Shown here one piece after another: positions 26,562 to 34,949 of a stretch of 64,000 nt of DNA. Numbering within the stretch: the stretch's first letter is position 1; each line of letters opens with the position of its first letter. The notes under the pieces are model-generated. The model was not told the origin of the DNA. It ran no database searches and worked only from the letters and a program-made list of their open reading frames with translations. Made by a program: the position numbers and the translations under genes. The DNA lies in the NCBI GenBank assembly GCA_025363655.1, contig JANYDK010000032.1:1-64000 (forward strand). Reading direction: 5' to 3'. The stretch comes from Deltaproteobacteria bacterium. Lineage in GTDB: Bacteria > Myxococcota_A > Polyangia > Polyangiales > JADJMO01.

Positions 26562-27814
26562 TCCCCATTCTCTTCGTCCTCGGCATCACCGCGCTCATCG
26601 TCCTGCTGTTTCTCAGCTTCATGGTGCGCAAGCTGCTCTACGTCAGCGCACCCAACGAAGCGCTCATTTTCTCGGGTGGAACGCATCCGGCGTTGGGGGC
26701 TGGCGCCCGTGGCGAGCGTGGGTATCGCGTCGTCCGCGGAGGTCGTGCGCTGCGGGTGCCCCTCTTCGAGCGCGTCGACAGCATCGATCTCTCCAACCTC
26801 TCGATCGACATCGAGGTCAAGGGCGCGTACTCGAAGGGCGGCATCCCGCTCAACGTCCATGGCGTCGCCAACGTGAAGTTGCCGGGCGAAGAGCCGCTCC
26901 TCAACAACGCCATCGAGCGCTTCCTCGGCCGCACGCCGCCGGAGATCTCGCGCATCGCCAAGGAGACGCTCGAAGGCAACGTCCGCGGCGTCCTCGCGCA
27001 GCTCTCACCGGAAGAGGTCAACGCCGACAAGACGCGCTTCGCCCAGACGCTGCTCGAGGAGGCCGAGCACGACATGAACCGCATGGGGCTCGTGCTCGAC
27101 AACCTCAAGATCCAGAACGTGACCGACGAGGTTGGATACCTCAACTCGATAGGTCGCATTCGTGGCGCGACGGTGAGGCAGGGCGCGACCATCGCCGAAG
27201 CGAGCGCGCAGGCCGACGCCGCCGAGCAGCAGGCCCGCAACTGGTGCGCCTCCGAGCTCGCGAAGATGGACGCCGACCTCGCGATCGCCCAACAAGAAAA
27301 CCAGAAGCGAGTCGCCGACGCGCAGACCAAACGCCAGGCGCTTATCGCCGAAGCGCAAGGCGAGGTGCAGGCGCACGTGGCACAAATCACTGCGGAAATC
27401 GAGCGTCAAAAGGCACGCGCGCCGCAGGTGAAGCGGCAGCTCGAGGCCGACGTCGTGCAACCCGCGGAGGCCGAGAGGCGAGCGCGCGAAGAGCAAGCGC
27501 GCGGCAACGCGGCGACCATCGTCGAGCGGGGCAAGGCGGAGGCCGAAGCGTTGCGGAGCGTCGTCGAAGCTTTCCGGAAGTCGGGTTCGACGGCGCGCGA
27601 GGTTCTCGCCTTGCAGAAGCTGCTCCCGCTCGTCGCCGACATCGCCGGCGCCAGGCAGAAGCTCTCGATCGGACGCGTCTCGGTCCTCCCGAGGGACGCC
27701 GCACAATCGGGCGGTGGCGCCGCGCGCACGCTCATCGGCGCCAACACCCAGCTCAAGGCAGCCACCGGTGTCGATCTCGCCGACGCAATCAAGAAGCTGG
27801 GCGCGAAGACTTAG
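26558..27814 (+). CDS. Flotillin-like SPFH protein, second copy
   Basis: 418 residues, GTG start inside the GTGA overlap with the first flotillin and preceded by GGGAAAGAAGG. Membrane segment ~3-22, SPFH domain ~25-205 (SAPNEALIFSGG, SIDIEVKGAYSKGGIPLNVHGVANVKL), coiled coil ~205-345 dense in Ala/Glu/Gln/Lys, then a Gly-rich tail. It keeps the same AYSKGGIPL and ERFLG segments as its neighbour but diverges elsewhere, so the two are old paralogues, probably forming hetero-oligomers. Its end overlaps the convergent dehydrogenase gene by four bases. Confidence 0.92.
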   Translation: MIPILFVLGITALIVLLFLSFMVRKLLYVSAPNEALIFSGGTHPALGAGARGERGYRVVRGGRALRVPLFERVDSIDLSNLSIDIEVKGAYSKGGIPLNVHGVANVKLPGEEPLLNNAIERFLGRTPPEISRIAKETLEGNVRGVLAQLSPEEVNADKTRFAQTLLEEAEHDMNRMGLVLDNLKIQNVTDEVGYLNSIGRIRGATVRQGATIAEASAQADAAEQQARNWCASELAKMDADLAIAQQENQKRVADAQTKRQALIAEAQGEVQAHVAQITAEIERQKARAPQVKRQLEADVVQPAEAERRAREEQARGNAATIVERGKAEAEALRSVVEAFRKSGSTAREVLALQKLLPLVADIAGARQKLSIGRVSVLPRDAAQSGGGAARTLIGANTQLKAATGVDLADAIKKLGAKT

Positions 27815-28746
27815 GTCATTTCCCAGCCAATCCGATGTCGTAGCGGCGCGCCGTCGAGGAGGGCGCGGACGTTGTCGGCGACGACCTCGGCGATGGCGTC
27901 GAAGGCTTCGTCGGTCGAGCCGGCCACGTGCGGCAAGACGACGACGTCATCGCGACAAAAGAGCGGATCGGCTGGATTCCAAGGCTCATTCCAAAAGACA
28001 TCGAGACCGACGCCGCCCAGTCTTCCACTCTCGAGTGCGCGCTCGAGGGCGGCGCGTTCGACGATGGCGCCACGGGCGACGTTGACGAGGAAGGCTCCGG
28101 GGCGCATCGCCGCGAACGCACGATCGTCGATCATTCCGCGTGTCGCCGGCGTCACCGGACAGTGGAGCGAGACGAAATCGGCCTCGCCGAGCGCGCGCTC
28201 GAGCTCTTCGCGGCCCGACGTGCGGGTCACTTCTGCGACCTTCATCCCGAGCGCACGCGCGAGCTCGCCGACGCGACCTCCCGTCTTGCCGACGCCGACG
28301 ATGACGAGCGTGCGACCGGCGAGCTGCACCCCGATCGGCGTGCCGATGCTGCGCGCGGCGAACGCTCGCGCCGCGAGTGGGACCCTTCGAGCGAGCGCGA
28401 GGAGCAAGAGCAACGTCGCTTCGGCGACGGCTTCGACGTTCATGCCCGGCGCGTTGCACACCGGGAGCGACCTCGCGCGCGCGGCGACGAGATCGATGCC
28501 TTCGAAGCCCGCGGCCGGTTGTTGCACGAGACGCAGGCGCGGCGCCGCAGCGAGCTCGGTCTCACCGACGAGGGAGTTCGACGGAAGCAGCACCTCGACC
28601 TCGCCGAGCTGGTCAGCGAGCGGCCGTGCATGATCGCGGGTGACGATTCGATGGCGAACTCCGCGTGCGTCGAGCTTCTCGCGCAGCATGTCGACGATGC
28701 CGAGCCAACCGCTGCCCGCGTAGAGAATCTCCAACGATGGCGTCAT
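27811..28746 (-). CDS. D-isomer-specific 2-hydroxyacid dehydrogenase
   Basis: 311 residues, the usual length. The NAD-binding GVGKTGGRVGELA lies at ~151-163, and the catalytic set is complete: Arg in NVARGAIV, Glu in WNEPWNPAD and His in VLPHVAG. The catalytic core suggests reduction of a 2-keto acid with NAD(P)H (phosphoglycerate, glyoxylate and similar); the substrate cannot be assigned, and the protein is too short for SerA with its ACT domain. Cytoplasmic. It is divergent from the phosphoesterase gene with ~130 bp between starts. Confidence 0.9.
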   Translation of the reverse strand: MTPSLEILYAGSGWLGIVDMLREKLDARGVRHRIVTRDHARPLADQLGEVEVLLPSNSLVGETELAAAPRLRLVQQPAAGFEGIDLVAARARSLPVCNAPGMNVEAVAEATLLLLLALARRVPLAARAFAARSIGTPIGVQLAGRTLVIVGVGKTGGRVGELARALGMKVAEVTRTSGREELERALGEADFVSLHCPVTPATRGMIDDRAFAAMRPGAFLVNVARGAIVERAALERALESGRLGGVGLDVFWNEPWNPADPLFCRDDVVVLPHVAGSTDEAFDAIAEVVADNVRALLDGAPLRHRIGWEMT

Positions 28747-28875
28747 TCACCGCGTTCCGTACAGCGATCTCAGCCTCGCCGGAAGCGGAAGTCCCGTGGG
28801 CGGGGCACCTACCAAGTGTGACAAATCGAAGTCTCGTACGTGTCGTACGACGCCATTGCGTGACAATTTGAGGAC

Positions 28876-30339
28876 GTGATTCGACGCGTGCGCCGAGCCG
28901 ATCTCTTCTCGTCACTCCTCTTCGCGCTGCCTCTCGCGCTGCCTCTCGCGCTGACTGCGTGCAGCGGTGCTGTCGGCCAGACCCTCGTCGAGGAGGAGAC
29001 CGCCGGCGATGCCCGGGCCGACGCCGTAGTTCCCGACCTCGGCGTCGTCGAAGACGAGGGCGTCGACGTCGCGGCCTTCGAAACGGGCGTCACTGACGCT
29101 GCGTCCGACGTGGCGCCCGACGTACCCAGGACGGGGACGTCGAACATCAAGCACGTCGTCGTCGTCATTCAGGAAAATCACACCTTCGACGCCTACTTCG
29201 GACGCTGGTGTACCGCGCCGTCCGGCTCGGCGCCGACGTGCACGAGCGGTCCGGCGTGTTGCGAGCGTGCGCCCGACGTCGATCCTGCCGGCACCTCGCC
29301 GCGCACGCTCGATGATGGCGCGAACTCCGACTACGACCCGAACCACCTGCAGGCGTGCGAGCTGAGCGAGTTCGACGGCGGCCGAATGGGCAAGTTCACC
29401 ACCGGCGCCAGCTGCAGCGACAAGCGCAATTTCGCCATCGCCCCGGCGGCGACGATGAAGACCTACCACGACCTCGCCGCCAAGTACGCGCTCGCCGATC
29501 GCTACTTCCAACCGCTCGCCGGCAGCTCGTCGTCCAACGACATGTACTTCGCAGAGGCGCGCTACGTCTTCACCGACAACGAGCTGAAACCGGCGTCGAA
29601 CGGCAAGGGCTGCATCGCCCCGACCACCTCGAGCAAGACGTTCACGGGCGTGAAGACCCTCGGCGATTTGCTGATCGACGGTGGTCAGACGTTCGGCTTC
29701 TACGCCGAGGGATACAAGGCGATGCGGAGCACGTCGCTCTGTCCGTCGCCTCCGTCGGACTGTAGTGGCCCGTCGCTCGTTCTCAGCCCCTGCAACTACG
29801 ACTGCAGCGACGTGCCCTTCGAGTACTACTCGCAGTTCCTCGACAACGACACGTACATGAAGGACTGGAACGACTTCGGCACCGACATCCTCGCCGGGAG
29901 ATTGCCGCCGGTGAGCTTCATCAAGTTCACCGCCTATCACAACGAGCATCCTGGCTACGGCACCAAGATCAGCAATGGTCAGCAGAGCGTGCAGAAGGTG
30001 CTCGATCGCATTCTCACCTCGCCTCGATACATGGACGAGACGCTGATTCTCGTGACTTGGGACGAAGGCGGCGGGTACTTCGATCACGTCGCGCCGCCGC
30101 CGGCGAGCACGGTGGATGGCAAGCCCTATGGAACGCGTGTGCCGCTCCTCGCGATCGGTCGCTTCGCGCGTCCCGGTGTCGTCTCCCACGTCGAGCTCGA
30201 GCACTCGTCGGTGGTGAAGTTCATCGAGTGGAACTTCCTCGGGCAGAAGACGGGACAGCTCGGCGCGCGCGACGCCGCCGTCCACAACCTCGGCAGCTTG
30301 CTCGATTCGACCCAGGTCGGGCTCACCGTCCCCGAGTAG
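28876..30339 (+). CDS. Phospholipase C / acid phosphatase-type phosphoesterase lipoprotein
   Basis: 487 residues, GTG start. Signal peptide with repeated ALPLALPLAL core and lipobox at Cys29 (LTAC), then an Asp/Val/Ala linker to ~88. VVVIQENHTFDAYFGRW (E100, N101, T103, D105) is the metal/nucleophile motif of the PF04185 phosphoesterase family, and TWDEGGGYFDHVAPP near residue 395 is the second metal motif. Several cysteine pairs (CTSGPACCE) are probably disulfides. It likely hydrolyses phospholipid or phosphomonoester outside the cytoplasm. A GAGG two bases before the start and a nearby CAATTT make the initiation mode ambiguous. Confidence 0.9.
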   Translation: MIRRVRRADLFSSLLFALPLALPLALTACSGAVGQTLVEEETAGDARADAVVPDLGVVEDEGVDVAAFETGVTDAASDVAPDVPRTGTSNIKHVVVVIQENHTFDAYFGRWCTAPSGSAPTCTSGPACCERAPDVDPAGTSPRTLDDGANSDYDPNHLQACELSEFDGGRMGKFTTGASCSDKRNFAIAPAATMKTYHDLAAKYALADRYFQPLAGSSSSNDMYFAEARYVFTDNELKPASNGKGCIAPTTSSKTFTGVKTLGDLLIDGGQTFGFYAEGYKAMRSTSLCPSPPSDCSGPSLVLSPCNYDCSDVPFEYYSQFLDNDTYMKDWNDFGTDILAGRLPPVSFIKFTAYHNEHPGYGTKISNGQQSVQKVLDRILTSPRYMDETLILVTWDEGGGYFDHVAPPPASTVDGKPYGTRVPLLAIGRFARPGVVSHVELEHSSVVKFIEWNFLGQKTGQLGARDAAVHNLGSLLDSTQVGLTVPE

Positions 30340-30356
30340 CTCTTGCGTTGGACCTT

Positions 30357-31649
30357 TCAGCGCGACCGACGGACGCGGTGCGCGTCGAGTGCGACCTCGA
30401 CGTCGGAGAACGAGCGCACTTCGCGGCCGATCTTCTGCTCCGTCTCGTGACCTTTGCCGGCGATCAAGACGACGTCGGTCTCCGCCGCGCCCTCCACCGC
30501 GCGCCGGATCGCTTCGGCACGATCGAGGACGACCTCGACACCGCCGTGACCTTGGAGACCTTGGTGAATCGACTCGGCGATCACTTTCGGATCTTCGTCG
30601 CGTGGATTGTCGGTCGTCAGCAGCACGTGGTCTGCTGGACGCGCGGCCTCTCCCATCGGCGCACGCTTGTCGCGATCACGGTTGCCGCCGGCGCCGAAGA
30701 CGACCCATAGCTTAGCTATACAAATCTGCTTGGCGGCGGCGACGGTGCGGGCGAGCGCGTCGGGGGAGTGTGCGTAGTCGACCACCACCCACGGCCGTTC
30801 GGCGATGACCTCGAACCGACCGCGTGGCGGCGAAGCAGCAGAGATGCGCGCGGCCGCGACGTCGAACGGAATACCGGCGGCGTGGGCGCCGAGGAGCGCC
30901 GCGAGCGCGTTCTCGGCGAACACCTCTCCGATGGCGCGCACGTGGAGCTCACGTGGCAGTTTTTCGGCCTTGCGAGGATCTCCGGCGACCAGCGTCATCG
31001 TCGTCCCCTCCCACCCGATGCGCACTTCACTCGCCCGCACGTCGAGCGGCGCGATCGCTGCCCCGCGACTCGGCACTCCATACCGGAGCACGCGCACCCC
31101 CTCGGGAATCACCTCCGCGAGGAGCGCACTCGAAGCATCGCACCCATTGAGCACCGCAGCGCCGCCGACAGGAAGCGCGACAAACAGCTGCGCCTTGCTC
31201 GCCAGGTAGTGCTCGGGACTGCCGTGCGCATCGAGATGATCGTGCGTCAGGTTGGTGAACACCCCAATCTGCACCGGCCACGCCCGCGCGAAACCGAGGG
31301 CCAGCGCCTCGCTCGTGAACTCGATCGCTGCTTGCCGACTCCCGCGCGCATGACACTCGCGGAGCGCCGCGAGGAACCCGTCGTGATGGGTCGGCACCGG
31401 AAGCGAGGTGTGACCTTCGAAGAAGCCGAGCGTGGTGATGCAAACGGGGGGAGGTGCGCCCGGCTCGGTGATCGCGGCGGCGAGCCAGGAGGTGGTGGTG
31501 GACTTGCCGTTGGTGCCGGTGACGCCGAGGGTGAGGTAGTCGGAGGACCAGGGGGGCGGGGGCGGAGGGGCCTGCGGCACGGGGGGAAGATAGCGCGCCA
31601 CCGCCAGCGCCAGCGCCAGCGCTTGCAAATTGCCCGATGAATCAAGCAA
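30357..31649 (-). CDS. MurE-like Mur ligase lacking the N-terminal domain
   Basis: 430 residues. P-loop GTNGKST at 45-51, the carbamoylated-Lys region HYLASKAQLF, the ATP/metal region NLTHDHLDAHGS, DYAHSPDAL, and GKGHE at 398-402. DNPRDEDP at 347 is the signature linked to meso-diaminopimelate recognition. True MurE has about 65-70 more residues before the P-loop, forming the domain that binds the UDP-MurNAc part; here only a short Ala/Pro-rich leader is present. There is no ATG: the likely start is TTG at 31649, and the frame is blocked by a stop about 50 bases upstream. No cell-wall cluster genes flank it. It probably ligates an amino acid to a Mur-peptide-like acceptor, or has a changed acceptor. 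Confidence 0.82.
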   Translation of the reverse strand: MLDSSGNLQALALALAVARYLPPVPQAPPPPPPWSSDYLTLGVTGTNGKSTTTSWLAAAITEPGAPPPVCITTLGFFEGHTSLPVPTHHDGFLAALRECHARGSRQAAIEFTSEALALGFARAWPVQIGVFTNLTHDHLDAHGSPEHYLASKAQLFVALPVGGAAVLNGCDASSALLAEVIPEGVRVLRYGVPSRGAAIAPLDVRASEVRIGWEGTTMTLVAGDPRKAEKLPRELHVRAIGEVFAENALAALLGAHAAGIPFDVAAARISAASPPRGRFEVIAERPWVVVDYAHSPDALARTVAAAKQICIAKLWVVFGAGGNRDRDKRAPMGEAARPADHVLLTTDNPRDEDPKVIAESIHQGLQGHGGVEVVLDRAEAIRRAVEGAAETDVVLIAGKGHETEQKIGREVRSFSDVEVALDAHRVRRSR

Positions 31650-31670
31650 GACGGCGATCGTCCCACCAGG

Positions 31671-32351
31671 ATGCAGATCGATCGCTCCCGCTTTCTCCTA
31701 CTTACCGCTGCGCTGGCTGCTTCGACGGGTTGCACGATCATCAACAACAACGCAGCCGACAGTGGCTCCGGGCCGGTCGATACCGGCACGACGTCGGTCG
31801 ATACGGGGAGCGGCGAGACCTCGACCGCCGACACGGGGACTGCAGACACCATGGCCACCGACGGCGCGACCGAGGCCGACGTGGTGAGCTGTGACGACAT
31901 GACGGGGACCGCGTCGAGCTGTTCGTCGATTGTCGGGACCGGTTGTCATGGCGGCGAGGCTGGGCCGAACGGGATCGACATTCAGTGCGACAGCTATGCG
32001 ACCAACTACAAGCCGCGGGTCGCGTCGGCGGCGGTCGACTGCATGGCCAAGCTCGGATCACCGACGTGTGAAGCGGTGGGGCTCGATTTCAGCACGTGTG
32101 ACCTCGCGCCACTCGCGGCCGCGTGCCCCGATCCGGCGGCGGCGACGTTCTGCGCGAAGGTGATCAGCGACTGCAGCGCCGCGGAGACCGGCGCCCCGAG
32201 CGGGTTCACTGCGGCCGAATGCCAGGCGCGTCTCAACGGCCTGCTCCCAGATGCCCGTGACCACGTGGCGCACTGCTTCGTCACCGAAGGGCTCTGCAGC
32301 AACGACGGTGGGTTCTCCCTCGACGACTGCATTCACAATTTGACGTTCTGA
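31671..32351 (+). CDS. Cys-rich lipoprotein with Thr/Asp linker, unknown function
   Basis: 226 residues. The signal MQIDRSRFLLLTAALAASTGC has lipobox STGC, then a ~45-residue linker of VDTG/TADTG-type units. The folded part (~70-226) has regularly spaced cysteines (CDDMTGTASSCSS, CEAVGLDFSTCDL, CAKVISDC, CFVTEGLCSNDGG), comparable in style to the lipoprotein at 12306. Only 21 bp separate its ATG from the TTG start of the divergent Mur-ligase gene, so each promoter must overlap the other gene's start region. Confidence 0.75.
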   Translation: MQIDRSRFLLLTAALAASTGCTIINNNAADSGSGPVDTGTTSVDTGSGETSTADTGTADTMATDGATEADVVSCDDMTGTASSCSSIVGTGCHGGEAGPNGIDIQCDSYATNYKPRVASAAVDCMAKLGSPTCEAVGLDFSTCDLAPLAAACPDPAAATFCAKVISDCSAAETGAPSGFTAAECQARLNGLLPDARDHVAHCFVTEGLCSNDGGFSLDDCIHNLTF

Positions 32352-32364
32352 ATCCCTCATTTTC

Positions 32365-32658
32365 ATGCTCGAACTGCGCGCTGCCCTCTCCGACGACGAT
32401 CGCGTCGCCATCGAGCGGGTGGTCGGGTCGCAGCCGACGCTGGAAGAGGTGGTGCGTTGGGCGCTGGCGCAGAGGCCGCCGCGGTTCTTCGCGCGTTGTC
32501 GAGCGACGATGGCGGGCGCTTCCGCCGAAGCGGTCGAGGCGGACGTCGAGAAGAAGGCGCCGGGGTTCGACCTCGTGGTGCAGGACGAATACACGCATGA
32601 CGTCGTCGTCCCTTGGAATCACGACGAGACGTTGGTGCTCGTCTACGACACGACGTGA
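32365..32658 (+). CDS. Small protein of unknown function, 97 residues
   Basis: ATG at 32365, 13 bp after the lipoprotein gene. The sequence MLELRAALSDDDRVAIERV...EVVRWALAQRPPRF looks like an alpha-helical front followed by a beta-rich end (FDLVVQDEYTHDVVVPW, TLVLVYDTT). No signal peptide or membrane segment. Codon use is normal for the window, with G/C third positions. I do not recognise the family. Confidence 0.6.
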   Translation: MLELRAALSDDDRVAIERVVGSQPTLEEVVRWALAQRPPRFFARCRATMAGASAEAVEADVEKKAPGFDLVVQDEYTHDVVVPWNHDETLVLVYDTT

Positions 32659-32667
32659 CTCGGTGGC

Positions 32668-32832
32668 GTGACGGCGGTCGCCGTCTGGGATCATCGGCCG
32701 ACGGCGCGCGAGCTGCTCGACGCACGACTCGCGCGCGGATGGACGCCGACGCCGACGGGCCTGCAATCGGGCGCGCGGGTGCTCGGCTATGCAGCGTGCG
32801 CGGTGCCGCGCGTCGTCCGTGAAACGCCTTGA
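32668..32832 (+). CDS. Putative 54-residue protein
   Basis: GTG at 32668 to TGA at 32832, nine bases after the preceding small gene. It encodes MTAVAVWDHRPTARELLDAR and continues to VLGYAACAVPRVVRETP. The composition is balanced (Trp, Tyr, Leu, Val), unlike the Arg/Ser-rich shadow frames nearby, and the gene fills an otherwise unexplained gap before the convergent amylase gene. No function assigned. Confidence 0.4.
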   Translation: MTAVAVWDHRPTARELLDARLARGWTPTPTGLQSGARVLGYAACAVPRVVRETP

Positions 32833-32848
32833 GCTACCGGATCGCCGT

Positions 32849-34924
32849 TCACTTCACGACGAAGATGCGCACCGAGCGGGCCGGGATCGTCGCCGACGGA
32901 CCGGTGGCGGCGGCCGTGGTGACGAGCTCGCTGAGGGCGCCCGTCGGGAGACCGTTCACCGTCTTGTCGACGTCGCCGCGATTGATCGCGACGTAGATGG
33001 TGTCGGTGCCCGAGACCATCGAGTAGGCCCAGACGTCGGCGTCGATCTGCAAGGTCGTGCGCTTGCCGCGCCGCAGGGCAGGATGCGCCGCGCGAATCGC
33101 GAGCAAGGTCTTCACCCGATCTTTCAGCCATTGCTGATCGGTCGTGAGGCCAGTGAAGGTCATCATCCGGCGGTTGTCGGGATCGCCGGCGCCAGGGAGG
33201 CCGATTTCGTCGCCGTAATAGATGAGCGGCGCGCCCTTGTTGGTGAGGATGACGGCGAGCGCGTTGCCGAGCCGCTCGTAGGCGGAGCGATGGGTGGAGA
33301 CGCCGGGCGAGCCGGTCCACGCCTTGTCTTTGCCATCGCTGTACGGGTCGCCCCAGAGCGGCGAGTCTTCGCCGATGTGGATCGAACGCGGCAAATCGTG
33401 GTTGCCGACGAAGGTGCTCATGATGGCGTCGCTGCCGTAGAAGCCGTCGTTCGAATCCATGAAGCCGGCGAGATCGTCCATCCCCTTGGTGCGCATCAGC
33501 ACCGACTGCACGAGGTGGAGGCGGAGCGGGAAGTCGAACTGCCCGTCGAGCTTGGTCTTCGGATCGATGAACGATTTGATGAAGTCGCGATTGCCGAAGT
33601 CGTACGTCTCGCCGACCATGTAGAAGCGCTGCGGCGGCGTCTCTTTGGCGACGATCTCGCTGCTGATCTGCGAGCGGAGCTGCAAGAGCCAGCTGCCGTC
33701 GACGTGCTTGATGGCGTCGAGCCGGAAGCCGTCGGCGCCGCTGTCCTTGATCAGCTGCACCGCATTTCCGACCGAGAAATCACGGGCGGACGCGTTCGTG
33801 TAGTTCCAGTGCGGGAGGTAGTCGGTGAACCAGCACTGCTGCGGGGTCGTGTCCCAAGGGCACGCCGGCGAGCCGCAGATGCAGCTCGCGCCGCTCGAGG
33901 TGGTGCTCGGCCAGAACCAGTCTTTGTGCGCCGCGAAGATCGACGAGCTCGAGTGCACGTGCACCATCGCGTAGTCGAAGAGCACCTTCAGCTTGGCCGC
34001 GTGCGCGGCGTCGACCATCGCCTTCAGCTCGGCCTTGGTGCCGAAGCGCTTCTCGGCCTTGTCGACCTCGCGCGGCCAGTACCCGTGGTAGCTGCTGTAG
34101 AGGTGCGTGTCGCCGCCGACACCGGCGCCGGCGATGTCGTCGGCGTTGTCGACGGGAACGGTGATCCACAGCGTGTTGACGCCGAGATCGGTGAAGTAGC
34201 CCTCGGTGATCTTCTTCGTCACGCCCGCCCAGTCGCCGCCTTGGTAGGCGCCCGGCTTGAGGACGCCCGACGGCGTCGTGCCGTCGTTCGTCGCGTCGCC
34301 ATTGAAGAAGCGATCGACGAAGACGAAATAGACGACGGAATCACGCCAATCGAAGACGCCGACCGGCGGCACCACCGGCTCGTCGCAGGTGTACTTGGCG
34401 CAGGTGATGGCGGCGAACTGGCTGTTCTCGATGCCCGAAGCGTCCTTCACCTTGGTCGGGTTGGCCGGATCGAGGAGCCAGTCTTTGCCGTTGACGAAGA
34501 ATTTGTACTGCACCGGCTGCGCCCACGGCACCGGCGTCGTCACCTTCCACTGCGCGCCGACGTGCACCATCGGAACGCCCGCGGTCCAGCCATCGGCCTT
34601 GAAGTCGCCGCGCAGCTCGACCGAGGATTCGCCGGCGAAGGGATAGACGAAGTCTTCGGGGCAGCGCTTGAGATCGTCGCTGCAGCTCGGCGCCGTGTCG
34701 GCCGGCGCGCTGTCGGCGTCGGTCCCAGGCGCGGCCGAGTCGTCGCCGTAGCCGTAAGGGCCGCCACCTTCGTTGTGACCCGCGTCGAAGAGCGCGCCAT
34801 CGGGCGGCGCCGAGTCGGCCTTGCTGTCGTCCTCCGGTGAGCCGCATCCCACGAGCACGAGCACCATCGCGACGAAGGGCGCGGTCGAGAGTGAGAGCGA
34901 ACGGAGGAGACGACGGCGCGACAT
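32849..34924 (-). CDS. GH13 alpha-amylase-family lipoprotein with N-terminal CBM48-like domain
   Basis: 691 residues. Lipoprotein signal (MVLVLVGC, Cys27) and an Asp/Pro linker. Residues ~93-178 (SVELRGDFKADGW, YKFFVNGKDWLLDPANP) resemble a CBM48/AMPK-type starch-binding domain. The GH13 barrel from ~192 has nucleophile D403 (GFRLDAIKH), acid/base E439 (MVGETYDF) and HD at 509-510 (FVGNHD). Region I reads DYAMVHVH, with the usual Asn replaced by Val. Cys348, 350, 355 and 364 form a C-x-C-x4-C-x8-C insert shared with the next gene. Likely an outer-surface enzyme on alpha-1,4-glucans; specificity unknown. Confidence 0.92.
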   Translation of the reverse strand: MSRRRLLRSLSLSTAPFVAMVLVLVGCGSPEDDSKADSAPPDGALFDAGHNEGGGPYGYGDDSAAPGTDADSAPADTAPSCSDDLKRCPEDFVYPFAGESSVELRGDFKADGWTAGVPMVHVGAQWKVTTPVPWAQPVQYKFFVNGKDWLLDPANPTKVKDASGIENSQFAAITCAKYTCDEPVVPPVGVFDWRDSVVYFVFVDRFFNGDATNDGTTPSGVLKPGAYQGGDWAGVTKKITEGYFTDLGVNTLWITVPVDNADDIAGAGVGGDTHLYSSYHGYWPREVDKAEKRFGTKAELKAMVDAAHAAKLKVLFDYAMVHVHSSSSIFAAHKDWFWPSTTSSGASCICGSPACPWDTTPQQCWFTDYLPHWNYTNASARDFSVGNAVQLIKDSGADGFRLDAIKHVDGSWLLQLRSQISSEIVAKETPPQRFYMVGETYDFGNRDFIKSFIDPKTKLDGQFDFPLRLHLVQSVLMRTKGMDDLAGFMDSNDGFYGSDAIMSTFVGNHDLPRSIHIGEDSPLWGDPYSDGKDKAWTGSPGVSTHRSAYERLGNALAVILTNKGAPLIYYGDEIGLPGAGDPDNRRMMTFTGLTTDQQWLKDRVKTLLAIRAAHPALRRGKRTTLQIDADVWAYSMVSGTDTIYVAINRGDVDKTVNGLPTGALSELVTTAAATGPSATIPARSVRIFVVK

Positions 34925-34936
34925 CGGCCTATCGTA
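34925..34936 (-). promoter_or_regulatory. Candidate -10 element, leaderless start
   Basis: On the minus strand TACGAT (34936-34931) is followed by six bases, AGGCCG, and the ATG at 34924. No Shine-Dalgarno site. It lies in the 25-bp gap after the upstream amylase gene, so this gene may be transcribed on its own as well as by read-through. Confidence 0.35.
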
Positions 34937-34949
34937 ACGCAGGCCTGAG

